From Flavobacterium sp. LC2016-13 (GTDB lineage: Bacteria; Bacteroidota; Bacteroidia; Flavobacteriales; Flavobacteriaceae): DNA of 64,000 nt. This document shows positions 1 to 8,549 of the stretch, piece after piece. The translations under genes were made by a program, and so were the position numbers. Each line of letters starts with the position of its first letter. The first letter of the stretch is position 1. Below the pieces are notes generated by a model. It did not search any database, was not told the origin of the DNA, and saw nothing but the letters and a program-made list of their open reading frames with translations. The DNA is taken from the NCBI RefSeq assembly GCF_009707955.1, contig NZ_WMDQ01000019.1:1-64000 (forward strand), read 5' to 3'.

Positions 1-65
1 TTAGGTGGTCAATTTAAACCAAAACTTGGTGGTCAATTTAAATTGGAATCAGATGATCAATATCA
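1..65. mobile_element. Terminal end of an IS21-type insertion sequence (partial)
   Basis: The 15-mer GGTGGTCAATTTAAA occurs at 4-18 and again at 28-42, and a degenerate third copy (GATGATCAATATCA) lies at 52-65. Closely spaced repeats ending in CA are typical of the multiple terminal repeats of IS21-family elements. The remainder of the element (istA/istB) lies outside the window. The adjoining Crp/Fnr gene is truncated exactly here, which supports a real insertion boundary near base 65. Confidence 0.6.
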
Positions 66-302
66 CTGGTTTTTACAGTTTTCGGTACAGAAACAAGAAG
101 TTACTTCCTCGGATTTTTCATTAAGATAATAAGTTCTGAGTGTTCCTTTTTTTATAAAAGCCACTTCTTGACATATTTTGCCCTGCATTGCAAAATAATT
201 GTTTTTAGGTAAACTACGTCGTTTAAAATATTGGCTGTAATTTTCAAATTCCTGATCGCTGACAGGAGTAAGACTATTCAAAAATAATTTAAAATTTTCC
301 AT
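66..302 (-). pseudogene. Crp/Fnr-family regulator, 3' truncated by IS insertion
   Basis: Only about 75 residues of an N-terminal cyclic-nucleotide-binding-type domain remain. The residues around YFAMQGKICQEVAFIKKG match the start of the beta-roll of flavobacterial Crp/Fnr regulators. Homology appears to end near CFCTEN, after which four unrelated codons lead to TGA, where the IS21-like end begins. The rest of the beta-roll, the dimerisation helix and the C-terminal HTH are missing, so the product cannot bind DNA as a normal Crp protein. It is read toward the IS, divergent from nothing obvious, and is a casualty of the insertion. Confidence 0.65.
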
Positions 303-325
303 GAATGATTTTATTGCGGCAGTTC

Positions 326-1060
326 TTAATATGCTTTTCGAAGCATAAGTGCGTAAACGTTTGGTAGCGGACTTTCTTCAATAGCCATCGCAGTTTTTTC
401 AATATCATAGTCGACTCTTATGAATTCTACCTGTACACCTTCTTTTTTTGAGAGATTACTGCTTTTGTCAATAGTTAGTACTGCATAACAGCTTTTAGGA
501 TTTCCGTCCTTTGGTTTTCCTACTGATCCTGCATTAATAGCATGGAAATAACTTCCTTTTTTATTTGGGTTTTCTAAAACTCTATGATAAGGCTTGTGTG
601 AATGGCCACAAATAATAATGTCAGCATTGGAGTCAAGAAAAATAGCAGTAAAATCTTTTTCCTTTTTATCCTCAAGCAAATATTCCTTATTGCTGTAAGG
701 ACTGCCGTGTACCATTAAGATCTTGATTAGTTTATCCGCTGTCTGAAATTCTAGTTTAATATGGGAAGGAAGAGCAGAAAGATATTTAATCTGCTCTTTG
801 CCCACTATTTGATATGCATAACTTTCTGAGTCATTAGAACCCTCATTATGTATTTCTACAGCTTTAACATCATGATTTCCTGCCAGAGTCGGAATATGTC
901 TTTTACGAATTTCATTTATCACGGCGTTAGGGCATAAATTATAACCTACCAAATCTCCGAGGCAGTAAACAGTATCAATATTCTGCTGTTCGATACTTTT
1001 TAAGGTTTGTTCCAGTGCTGGAAAATTGGCATGTATATCCGATATTATTGCAATTCTCAT
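326..1060 (-). CDS. Metallophosphoesterase, YfcE/MJ0936-type
   Basis: A 244-residue cytoplasmic calcineurin-like phosphoesterase. All metal-binding motifs are visible in order: DIH (residues 8-10), GDLVG near 36, GNHD near 61, HGSPY near 118, GHSHKPYH near 152 and a final NAGSVG block near 177. The family hydrolyses phosphodiesters or phosphomonoesters with a dinuclear metal centre; the substrate cannot be read from sequence. It starts 23 bp downstream of the acr3 stop and on the same strand, so it is probably the last gene of the arsenic operon. A role in arsenate or nucleotide turnover is only inferred from position. Confidence 0.85.
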   Translation of the reverse strand: MRIAIISDIHANFPALEQTLKSIEQQNIDTVYCLGDLVGYNLCPNAVINEIRKRHIPTLAGNHDVKAVEIHNEGSNDSESYAYQIVGKEQIKYLSALPSHIKLEFQTADKLIKILMVHGSPYSNKEYLLEDKKEKDFTAIFLDSNADIIICGHSHKPYHRVLENPNKKGSYFHAINAGSVGKPKDGNPKSCYAVLTIDKSSNLSKKEGVQVEFIRVDYDIEKTAMAIEESPLPNVYALMLRKAY

Positions 1061-1083
1061 CTTTTAGAAATTAGTATTAGAAA

Positions 1084-2154
1084 CTATGCTGTTTTTAAAT
1101 AATACTTTTTTCTGAACCAAAACGCAACATTAACCAGTGCAATAAGTGCCGGTACTTCTACTAATGGCCCGATAACTCCTGCAAATGCCTGACCGCTGTT
1201 TATTCCAAATACACCAATCGCCACTGCAATTGCAAGTTCGAAATTGTTTCCTGTGGCGGTAAATGCTATTGCTGTCGCCTTTGAATAGTCAGCACCGAAA
1301 TATTTTCCAACAAAGAAGCTGATGATAAACATTATAGTAAAATATATTACAAGTGGAACTGCGATACGAACAACATCCATAGGAATCTGGACAATCAATT
1401 CTCCTTTAAGACTGAACATCACTATGATGGTAAAAAGCAGCGATATTAGTGTAATAGGAGAAATAAATGGTACATATTTAGTTTCAAACCATTCGGTTCC
1501 TTTTATTGCAATTAGAGCATAACGGCTTATTATTCCAAGAGCAAAAGGAATTCCTAAATATATACCAACGCTCTCGGCAATCTGGCCAATGCTTATGTTA
1601 ACTTCAAATCCATTATAACCAAAGTAGGGAGGAAGAACAGTTATGAAAATATATGCATATACACTGTAAAGCAGAACCTGAAAAATGCTATTAAGTGCAA
1701 TAAGGCCTGCAGCATATTCCCTGTTTCCATCTGCGAGATCATTCCAAACCACAACCATTGCAATACAACGAGCCAAACCTATCAGAATGACCCCTATCAT
1801 ATATTCCGGATATCCATTTAAAAAAAGCAAGGCTAGTAAAAACATTAAAATAGGCCCAACAATCCAGTTTAGAAAAAGAGAAGCCCCCAGAATTTTTGTG
1901 TTTCTAAAAACCTGTCCCATCTGCTCATATTTCACTTTGGCAAGAGGCGGGTACATCATAAGAATAAGCCCAATAGCCAAAGGAATATTAGTTGTCCCGC
2001 TTGAGAATGAATTTATAAAATTACCACTGGACGGAATAAAATATCCTATTGCTACACCAAGGGCCATAGCCAGGAAAATCCAGAGCGTTAAAAATCTATC
2101 CAAAAAGCCTAATTTTTTGCGTCCTGCAGCAGGCGCACAGTTATTTGCTGACAT
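1084..2154 (-). CDS. acr3: Arsenite efflux permease, ACR3 family
   Basis: A 356-residue integral membrane protein with about ten hydrophobic segments. The segment ARCIAMVVVWNDLA carries the conserved transmembrane cysteine of ACR3 carriers, and the loop around NREYAAGLIALNS is also typical. Acr3 extrudes As(III) through the inner membrane using the proton motive force. The C-terminal TGNNFELAIAVAIG block is the usual ACR3 signature. It follows the arsenate-reductase-type phosphatase after 2 bp, so the two are almost certainly co-transcribed: As(V) is reduced, then As(III) is exported. The gene ends in TAG, showing that amber is an ordinary stop in this genome. Confidence 0.93.
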   Translation of the reverse strand: MSANNCAPAAGRKKLGFLDRFLTLWIFLAMALGVAIGYFIPSSGNFINSFSSGTTNIPLAIGLILMMYPPLAKVKYEQMGQVFRNTKILGASLFLNWIVGPILMFLLALLFLNGYPEYMIGVILIGLARCIAMVVVWNDLADGNREYAAGLIALNSIFQVLLYSVYAYIFITVLPPYFGYNGFEVNISIGQIAESVGIYLGIPFALGIISRYALIAIKGTEWFETKYVPFISPITLISLLFTIIVMFSLKGELIVQIPMDVVRIAVPLVIYFTIMFIISFFVGKYFGADYSKATAIAFTATGNNFELAIAVAIGVFGINSGQAFAGVIGPLVEVPALIALVNVAFWFRKKYYLKTA

Positions 2155-2156
2155 TT

Positions 2157-2771
2157 TTATTGTTTGATTTGTGAGAATACATAAAACATTTCAGTCCCAA
2201 TCTGCAGGCTTCGCTCCTGATAAACTTCTTTTTGCTGCGGTGTGCCGTCGGAAATTTTTGGATCTTCAAAAGTAATCGGTACACGCTTTTCGGCACCTGC
2301 AATAAAAGGACAGCCTCCATCAGCTTGTGAACAGGTCATTATAGCAACAAATTCACTCTCAGGATTAAAATCATCATCATAGGTCTTAGAAAAGCCAATA
2401 ACTGGTAGTTCATTTGCTGAAAATTTTATAGAGTAGACAGGATTTTGACTTTCAGAAATAGTTTTAACTTTAAACCCAGCGTGTTGCAGGGTTTCGGCTA
2501 CCATTGGGAATAGGGCAGTTGCTTCTGTTCCTCCTGAATAACAGGAAACATTCTGTATATTATAATGTGCAGCAGCAGTCTGCGCCCAGACCTGAGATAA
2601 GTGGCTTCTTCTGGAATTATGTGTGCAGATTAAATTAAGTCTAATCGGCAGTTTGTTGTTGACTTTATTTTGGATATAATCAACTAAAGGCTGCAGGATA
2701 GTTTTACGCTCTTCTGAGATCTGATTAAAATCAAATGAGTTTATGGTGTTTTTTATTTCAGTAAATAACAT
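2157..2771 (-). CDS. Low-molecular-weight tyrosine-phosphatase-type arsenate reductase
   Basis: A 204-residue protein with the P-loop CTHNSRR (C-x5-R) near residue 49 and a downstream ITFEDPK block supplying the general-acid aspartate. This is the LMW-PTP fold used by thioredoxin-type ArsC enzymes. Longer flavobacterial members (about 200 residues) sit in ars operons between DUF6428 and acr3, as here. It would reduce As(V) to As(III) in the cytoplasm; a phosphatase-only activity cannot be excluded. Additional cysteines (around CSQADGGCPF) may serve in the redox relay. Confidence 0.85.
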   Translation of the reverse strand: MLFTEIKNTINSFDFNQISEERKTILQPLVDYIQNKVNNKLPIRLNLICTHNSRRSHLSQVWAQTAAAHYNIQNVSCYSGGTEATALFPMVAETLQHAGFKVKTISESQNPVYSIKFSANELPVIGFSKTYDDDFNPESEFVAIMTCSQADGGCPFIAGAEKRVPITFEDPKISDGTPQQKEVYQERSLQIGTEMFYVFSQIKQ

Positions 2772-2817
2772 AGTTTTTGTCTGGTATTTATAATAGGTGT
2801 TTAATTGTTATTAAAAA

Positions 2818-3291
2818 TTAGCAGCAGCCTGATCCGGGTGCACATGAATTTGCACTATCAGCATTTAACTGAGATAATTGTACTCTTGATTTATCTGACG
2901 GTATTCCGCATTGTTCCTGAGCTAAACATGCAGTCTGTTTATTTAAAAGAATAAAGTTTTTGCCATTAAAATCAAGATCATATTTACCAATTGTGGTATC
3001 CTAGTATTCCACTTCAATTTCATGGTCTTCAATGCCTAAAACTTTTTCTGAAAGTTCAATAATATGAATCAATTTTTGTGGTTTAAGCCTGTGTTCACAA
3101 TCATTGGCATCCCATAACTGAAAATTAACAACTGTTTCTTTTCTTACTGTTCCGCCACAATCAATAAAGTTTTTAGTAATTAGGCCAACTTCTGTTACGT
3201 GGAAATATTCCGGAACAAAATTTCCGTTTGGCAATTCAAAATTTACAGCTTCAACTGTTTTTAATACTTCTTTAATTTCTGAAAGTTTCAT
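2818..3291 (-). pseudogene. DUF6428 protein interrupted by an in-frame amber codon
   Basis: The first 96 codons encode an intact N-terminal part (MKLSEIKEVL...). At 3001-3003 the codon is TAG, yet the same frame continues at once with DTTIGKYDLDFNGKNFILL and runs without further lesion to a Cys-rich tail ending CAPGSGCC and TAA at 2818. The whole frame is 158 codons, the usual DUF6428 size. DUF6428 genes sit next to arsR and the arsenate reductase in flavobacterial arsenic operons; the cysteine tail suggests As(III) or metal handling, which is inference. Either the gene is freshly broken, TAG is read through, or the base is a sequencing error. The 96-residue short form lacks the entire tail. 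Confidence 0.8.
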
Positions 3292-3388
3292 GATTTATGT
3301 GTTTTAAAAATTTATAATATTTTTTTGCAGCAGTGGTAATAACTATGATTAAGCAATTACTTCTGCTATTGTATTTATAATTAAATAT

Positions 3389-3874
3389 TTAATTGATCAA
3401 TTTGCTTCTTCTTTCCAGAAGAACGGTATCTCTCCAGATTCCATTTTGCTTTCCGATTTTTTCGCGAATGCCTAAAATCCTGAAACCTGCCTTTTCATGG
3501 ATACGCAGACTTGCTGTGTTTTCCGGAAATATACCAGCCTGAAGTGTCCAAATACCATCAGCTTCACTTAAATGAACAAGCTCATTTAAAAGTATAAGAC
3601 CGATTCCTTTACCTGACTGTTCTGGATCAACATATACGCTGACTTCGGCTACGCCTGCATAAACACATCTTGAAGAGACCGGTGTTAGTGCTGCCCAGCC
3701 AAGAAGCTGCCCATCTTTTTCTGTAACAACTCTGCAGGAGGCCAAGTGTGATGCATCCCAATCTTCCCATGAAGGAGTACTGGTCTGAAAAGTAGCATTA
3801 CCGGTATTTATGCCTTTTTCATATATCAACCTAACCTGTTCCCAGTCACTAGCTAATAAATTTCTGATTTCCAT
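3389..3874 (-). CDS. GNAT N-acetyltransferase, ArsN1/phosphinothricin-type
   Basis: A 161-residue single-domain acetyltransferase. The order of motifs is typical of the PAT branch: N-terminal MEIRNLLASDWEQVRLIYEKG, AEVSVYVDPEQSGKGIG near residue 85 (the acetyl-CoA pyrophosphate loop, motif A), and an NTASLRIHEKAGF block near 119. Family members next to arsR are called ArsN1 and acetylate glutamate analogues containing arsenic, while related enzymes acetylate phosphinothricin or methionine sulfoximine. The gene lies 10 bp downstream of arsR, so it is the second gene of the arsenic operon. The exact substrate is not visible. Confidence 0.85.
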   Translation of the reverse strand: MEIRNLLASDWEQVRLIYEKGINTGNATFQTSTPSWEDWDASHLASCRVVTEKDGQLLGWAALTPVSSRCVYAGVAEVSVYVDPEQSGKGIGLILLNELVHLSEADGIWTLQAGIFPENTASLRIHEKAGFRILGIREKIGKQNGIWRDTVLLERRSKLIN

Positions 3875-3884
3875 ACTGATGAAT

Positions 3885-4217
3885 TTAGCAGCATTCGTTT
3901 CTCTTTTTTTCTAAATGAGCAGTGATATGTTCGAAAAAACCTTTTATTTTTTCTAATCCCGGTTCATTAATACAGTAACAAATAGAGTTACCGTCAATGC
4001 TTCCTTTTATCAAGCCTGCATTTTTAAGTTCCTTAAGATGCTGCGATACTGTCGGTTGCGATAAAGGCAGTTCATTAACTATATCTCCACAGATACAAGT
4101 ATCTACTTTTAGTAGATATTCCATAATAGCGATTCGGGCGGGATGTCCTAAAGCCTTAGCTAAAACCGCAAGTTCGTTTTGACTGTCTGTAAAATAATCT
4201 GTTTTTGTAGCTCCCAT
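3885..4217 (-). CDS. arsR: ArsR/SmtB-family metalloregulator
   Basis: A 110-residue winged-helix repressor. TCICGDI near residue 41 supplies the cysteine pair expected to bind As(III), and LPLSQPTVSQHLKELKNAGL forms the HTH. The C-terminus ends ECC. The ATG at 4217 is preferred to an upstream TTG at 4238, because the longer form would run the coding sequence into a palindromic operator at 4232-4247. Binding of As(III) would release the repressor and induce the six-gene operon that runs from here to the metallophosphoesterase. Confidence 0.9.
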   Translation of the reverse strand: MGATKTDYFTDSQNELAVLAKALGHPARIAIMEYLLKVDTCICGDIVNELPLSQPTVSQHLKELKNAGLIKGSIDGNSICYCINEPGLEKIKGFFEHITAHLEKKRNECC

Positions 4218-4231
4218 TGTTTTATATTTAT

Positions 4232-4247
4232 ATTGCAATATTACGAT
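4232..4247. promoter_or_regulatory. Probable ArsR operator
   Basis: The imperfect palindrome ATTGCAATATTACGAT lies 15 bp upstream of the arsR ATG. Its right half ATTACGAT is the complement of an ATCGTAAT half site, with the left half diverged at two positions. Position and symmetry fit an autoregulatory ArsR site. Confidence 0.55.
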
Positions 4248-4558
4248 AATGTTTTGAATGAAAAAAGAAAAAATGCTATTTTTTATAATTTTAGAATTTC
4301 ATAGAATAAAAAAAATTGAAAAGAAGAGATCGATTAGACTACAAAATAATTGTTGAAATCTTTGATAATGGGCTATCGAAGGGTATCTATATCACGGAAT
4401 AGAAATAGATGCAATAAGAAAACTGATTTTAAGAACTGCTATTGTCGATTTGCAAATATTTTTTAAGTAGAAATTCCCTTGTAGCATCAAGAAGAAAATT
4501 GATAAAATGTACTATCCATTAATGTTGTCACGTTTATAGATCTCTAAAGCGGAGTACT
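4248..4558. other. Intergenic region between divergent arsR and the next gene
   Basis: AT-rich and apart from the arsR promoter side I see no gene, repeat or hairpin in it. Confidence 0.5.
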
Positions 4559-5647
4559 ATGAAAACAATCACTTTTACAAGGGCGGAATTATACGATCTT
4601 GTCTGGAAAAAAAACCTCGGACAAATTAGCCATTTGTATGGTCTCTCTAGTTATGGGATTCGACAGGCCTGTGCCACGCTTAAAGTTCCACTTCCACATG
4701 CAAGTTATTGGATACAGTTAAAACATGGTTATAGTTGGGTTGCTAAACTTTCAGAGGCTTATGAGGGACCCGAATCGATAGAGATACTTAAAAAGAAGTA
4801 CGAAACTAATGTGCCCCCGCCAGTGCCCTCGCCCATAGTAATCCGTACCAGAGAAATCGAAAAAGACCCGAAGGCTCCCCTTACCGTCGGGGAGCGACTC
4901 ACAAAACCTCACAGGCTCATACAGATTACCAAAGACAGCTGGGACAAACGCGATAAAAGCAAAAGAAACTGGGAGCCCGATATGGAAGGAATCTCATTGA
5001 ATATGGCTGATGCGCTTAAGCCCAGGGCACTGCGCTTTATGGATGGGTTTATCAAATTGCTGGAGTACCGCGGTCATGAATTCAGAAAGAACCAGTATGG
5101 CTATACGGTGGCACTGGTGGATGGCATTGAAATTGAGGTCTATCTTCGTGAAGCAGACAAACGTGTACCTTCAAAGTCCGGTTACGGCACAGATCTCGTG
5201 CCAACGGGCATCTTTATTTTTCAGGTGGGAAAGTATTCCGAACAGAAAGAATGGCGTGACGGAAGTACACCAATAGAGGGACTGCTGGCAAGGATTTTGG
5301 CAAAGCTGGAGCTGATGGCAGAGAAAGAAAAGGAGTGGCAGGAAGAGAGCAGGCTGCGTCAGATCGAACGTGAAAAGCAGGAAGCTATTACAAGGGCTGC
5401 TGCCGAAAGAAAACAAAAAGAAGTGCAAGATTTCAAAGCTTTGCTAAAGGCTGCTGAGCGGTTTGATGAAGTTACAAGACTGCGCAACTATGTAGAGGCG
5501 GTTCAAAAACAGGTCGATCCACTGGATGAGGAGATCCGGCAGTGGATAGTGTGGGCTGAGAAAAAGATCAACTGGATGGATCCTCTGGTGGGAACCCCTG
5601 ACGACATCTTGACAGAGTCTGACCTGACGCAGTATAAAAAATGGTAA
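4559..5647 (+). CDS. Hypothetical protein with N-terminal HTH-like domain and C-terminal coiled coil
   Basis: A 362-residue protein. The N-terminus (TRAELYDLVWKKNLGQISHL, then YGIRQACATLKVPLPHASYW) matches a widespread motif of uncharacterised proteins that begin ELYDLVW and carry a helix-turn-helix followed by P-x-x-x-Y-W; I know it only as a recurring domain without a function. Residues 240-320 are rich in E, K, Q and R and should form a coiled coil. The coding region is visibly GC-richer than its neighbours and stands alone between the ars operon and a DUF1016 gene, which points to horizontal acquisition. Role in DNA binding is inference. Confidence 0.65.
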   Translation: MKTITFTRAELYDLVWKKNLGQISHLYGLSSYGIRQACATLKVPLPHASYWIQLKHGYSWVAKLSEAYEGPESIEILKKKYETNVPPPVPSPIVIRTREIEKDPKAPLTVGERLTKPHRLIQITKDSWDKRDKSKRNWEPDMEGISLNMADALKPRALRFMDGFIKLLEYRGHEFRKNQYGYTVALVDGIEIEVYLREADKRVPSKSGYGTDLVPTGIFIFQVGKYSEQKEWRDGSTPIEGLLARILAKLELMAEKEKEWQEESRLRQIEREKQEAITRAAAERKQKEVQDFKALLKAAERFDEVTRLRNYVEAVQKQVDPLDEEIRQWIVWAEKKINWMDPLVGTPDDILTESDLTQYKKW

Positions 5648-6074
5648 ATGGTGCCCTTTTTTACATATTTTCAAAGTGAATTTTATAGTTAAAATTTATC
5701 GACGTAGTTAGTAATCATTCGAACTTGTGCGTTTAGATGTTTGTTTAACAGTGATGTAATTTGTTTTTTGAGTATAGATGCATCGATTCTGCCCCAAAAT
5801 TAAAAATGGCGATAATTTATTATTGCGATAAGCTTACTACCATAAAATTTTTCGCTAAAAAGAAACTAATTTAAAAATTAAGAGTAATTGCGTTATTCCT
5901 ATTTTGACATCATGATTAGGTTTAAAGTATGCAAGTAATTTGTAATATACTTTTGAAATGTTTGTATTAATGCTAAAATAAAGTTTTGGAGGATATATTT
6001 TATTATCTGTGTCAATTTACTTTTAGTATTTTTGTTTTGTAAGATGCATTCTACGACACTTAATAAATCACACG
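5648..6074. other. Intergenic region with one interspersed motif and a candidate promoter
   Basis: Contains CATCGATTCTGCCCC (5781-5795), one of four related motifs between 5.7 and 9.1 kb, and a TATTTTTG box at 6027-6034 that fits the Bacteroidota -7 element for the DUF1016 gene 40 bp downstream. Nothing else is recognisable. Confidence 0.4.
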
Positions 6075-7097
6075 ATGGCAGATAGAGAAAATGATATAGT
6101 ATTTATTGAAACTGATTTATTCGACGAATTATCCATACTTGTCGAGCAAACTCAACAGCAAGTTATTGTTCAAAACAATAGTTCTCTAACATTGCTTTTT
6201 TGGGAGATTGGTTTTAGAATTAACGATACTATACTTCAAAATAAACGAGCAGAATATGGAAAACAAATTGTGTCGGCATTGTCTGTACAATTGGAAAATA
6301 AATACGGAAGAAATTTCGAAGAAAAAAATCTTCGTAGAATGATGCAGTTTGCTGATCAGTTTGCAGATAAAGAAATTGTCGTGACACTGTCACGACAATT
6401 AAGCTGGTCCCACTTTTTAGCAATAATACCCATTAAAAATCCGGAAGCCAAACTGTTCTATGCTAATCAGGTAAGCGACCAGTTAATGAGTGTTAGGGAT
6501 TTACGAAAGCAAATAGCAGCAAAAACTTTTGAACGTACTGAAATAGCCAATATTCAAACGACATCATCTCCATATAATTTACAATACTCATTTAAAGATC
6601 CTTATTTGTTAGATTTTTTAAATTTAGGTAATGCCTATCTGGAAAAGGATTTAGAGCAGGCAATATTGTATGAGTTGGAAAAATTCATTCTTGAACTAGG
6701 GAAGGGATTTACTTTTGTCGAGCGTCAAAAAAGAATGATTATAGATGGTGAAGATTTTAATTTAGATTTACTATTTTATCATCGTAAATTAAAACGGCTA
6801 GTTGCGATTGAATTAAAATTAGGAAAATTCCAAGCTAAACATAAGGGGCAAATGGAGTTATATCTGCGATGGCTGGACAAGTATGAAAAGCAGCAAGGGG
6901 AGAAAACACCAATTGGATTAATACTCTGTGCAGAAAGCAGTCGTGAACAAATAGAATTACTCGAAATGCACAAAGATGGGATAATAGTTGCTGAATACTG
7001 GACTGATTTACCGCCTAAAAAACAGTTTGAAGAAAAAATCCATTCATTACTGACCGAAGCAAAAGAAAAAATAGAAAGAAAATACCTTTCTGAATAA
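6075..7097 (+). CDS. DUF1016 family PD-(D/E)XK nuclease (YhcG-like)
   Basis: A 340-residue two-domain protein. Residues 10-170 form the YhcG N-terminal region (LFWEIGFRIN, YGKQIVSALS, FEEKNLRRMMQFADQF, RQLSWSHF). Residues 190-340 form the nuclease domain: FTFVERQKRMIIDGEDFNLDL gives the catalytic D, and RLVAIELKLGKF gives ExK. The family is related to restriction-type endonucleases and has been linked to recombination-promoting nucleases and mobile or defence loci. The gene is solitary, flanked by an orphan GC-rich gene and an IS3 element, so it sits in an accessory island. Its biological target is unknown. Confidence 0.85.
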   Translation: MADRENDIVFIETDLFDELSILVEQTQQQVIVQNNSSLTLLFWEIGFRINDTILQNKRAEYGKQIVSALSVQLENKYGRNFEEKNLRRMMQFADQFADKEIVVTLSRQLSWSHFLAIIPIKNPEAKLFYANQVSDQLMSVRDLRKQIAAKTFERTEIANIQTTSSPYNLQYSFKDPYLLDFLNLGNAYLEKDLEQAILYELEKFILELGKGFTFVERQKRMIIDGEDFNLDLLFYHRKLKRLVAIELKLGKFQAKHKGQMELYLRWLDKYEKQQGEKTPIGLILCAESSREQIELLEMHKDGIIVAEYWTDLPPKKQFEEKIHSLLTEAKEKIERKYLSE

Positions 7098-7389
7098 ATT
7101 TCTATTATACCCACACTGGACACAATTGGAAATTGTAAGGACATTTTTTTAATTACTTTTTAATAATTAAAGAACTGTTAGTAAATTATTTTTACAATAT
7201 TGCCTTTTTAGCGGGCATATACAGTTTCAAACCACAATATGTAAGGCTCTGATTTAACTGGATTTTAGTTCCCAAATTATGATGTGTTACGCTTCTGCCA
7301 TAAAACGCCACGCTTTATTGTATTTTTTGTAATGTTTAAAGCTTGATTTTTTGACATTAATTTTTAAATTGGAAAAAAGCGCTTCTTTT

Positions 7390-8211
7390 TTATTTCGACT
7401 TTAAATTATGGTATTCGGTAATTGTAAAATTTCCCAAGGCAGAGTGTCTTCTTTCAGTATTATAGAAATTTTCAATGTATTCCGAAATTGAGGTTTTTGC
7501 TTTTCGTCTGGTTTTATAATTATTTTTTGAAATCAATTCTGTTTTCAACGTTTTAAAAAAACTTTCTGCTACTGCGTTATCATAACAGTTTCCTTTTCTG
7601 CTCATGCTTCTTGAGATTTGGGGATTTTTTGTAATTATATAGGTAAAATCTTTACATGCGTATTGGATCCCCCTGTCAGAATGAAATATTAATCTTTGGC
7701 TGCTGGTTAAAGGGCGGTGTAATACACTTTTTTTATAAGCGGCAATAGAAGTGTCGATTGCTTTCATAGTTTCACTTGCTGACCAGCCTATTACTTTGCG
7801 GTCAAATAAATCAATGACTATGGTAAGATATAGCCAGCCTTGTCCAGTTCTGATATAAGTAATGTCAGATACCCAAACTTGGTTTTCTTTTCTAACTTTA
7901 AAATCCTGGTTCAGCAAATTATCTACTACAGGATATTTATGAAATGAATTTGTAGTTTTTTTGAATTTTAATTTCGAAACTCTTTGTAAATGCAATCTCT
8001 GCAGCAACCTTCCGACATACCCTAGAGAGATTTTAATGCCAATTGAGTGTAATTCCTTTGTAATTCTTGTGCCGCCGTATCTGCCTTGACTCCAATTAAA
8101 GATTCTTGAAATTTCAGAACATATAAATGCCCTGCGATCTCTTTTGCTATTGGGCTGGGCTTTGTTCCAACGGTAAAAACTGCTTCTGTTTATTTCGAAA
8201 ACCTGGCACAT
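7390..8211 (-). CDS. IS3-family transposase OrfB, DDE integrase domain (IS #1)
   Basis: A 273-residue rve-type integrase. The catalytic residues are visible in WVSDITYIRTG (D), LIFHSDRGIQYA (D) and NCYDNAVAESFFKTLK (E). OrfB overlaps OrfA by 22 bp in another frame, so the active product is probably an OrfAB fusion made by programmed frameshifting near FSKKG of OrfA. Both frames are intact, so the element could still be active. OrfB is clearly related to the IS at 26.1 kb but not identical. Confidence 0.92.
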   Translation of the reverse strand: MCQVFEINRSSFYRWNKAQPNSKRDRRAFICSEISRIFNWSQGRYGGTRITKELHSIGIKISLGYVGRLLQRLHLQRVSKLKFKKTTNSFHKYPVVDNLLNQDFKVRKENQVWVSDITYIRTGQGWLYLTIVIDLFDRKVIGWSASETMKAIDTSIAAYKKSVLHRPLTSSQRLIFHSDRGIQYACKDFTYIITKNPQISRSMSRKGNCYDNAVAESFFKTLKTELISKNNYKTRRKAKTSISEYIENFYNTERRHSALGNFTITEYHNLKSK

Positions 8212-8549
8212 CTTCCCGGTAGGGAATATCTGAGCATTATCTTTAATAAATTGATATTTTGCCTGCCTTTCTTGGAGAAGATGCTTAGCTCCTTTTTTAG
8301 AATATCGCGTTCAAGTTTTATATTTTTAATTTCTTTCCTCAATTTCAATAAATCTTCTTTAGTGATATCTGTAGCGGTTAATTTTGAAAAAGTAAGTTTC
8401 CCATCCTTATGCAGTTTTTTCCAATGTGAGAGAGTATTTTCGCTAATTCCAAGTTCTTGGGCAACGTCAATGATGCTCCCGTATTTTATGCTCATATCAA
8501 CAGATGATATTTTAAATTCTAAGCTGTATTTTTTTCTAACTGTTTCCAT
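8190..8549 (-). CDS. IS3-family transposase OrfA (IS #1)
   Basis: A 119-residue protein with an N-terminal HTH (EFKISSVDMSI, then IIDVAQELGISENTLSHWKK) and a leucine-zipper stretch (LLKLRKEIKNIKLERDILKK), the standard OrfA layout. The OrfB frame opens just after ELSIFSKKG; the last ~20 residues of OrfA lie beyond this point and are probably not needed. It supplies terminal-repeat recognition for the OrfAB transposase. I could not fix the terminal inverted repeats by eye. Confidence 0.9.
   Translation of the reverse strand: METVRKKYSLEFKISSVDMSIKYGSIIDVAQELGISENTLSHWKKLHKDGKLTFSKLTATDITKEDLLKLRKEIKNIKLERDILKKELSIFSKKGRQNINLLKIMLRYSLPGRCARFSK

Noticed and set aside
1322..2167. Plus-strand frames of 66 and 160 codons antisense to acr3
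   Set aside because: They are shadows of the membrane-protein gene, lack family resemblance and have no leader.
2998..3003. Genome-wide reassignment of TAG to a sense codon
   Set aside because: Intact genes such as acr3 and the multi-PAS kinase end at TAG at their expected C-terminus.
5010..5674. Frames of 76-88 codons overlapping the 362-residue gene
   Set aside because: Products of the GC-richer codon use of the real gene, in other frames, without homology.
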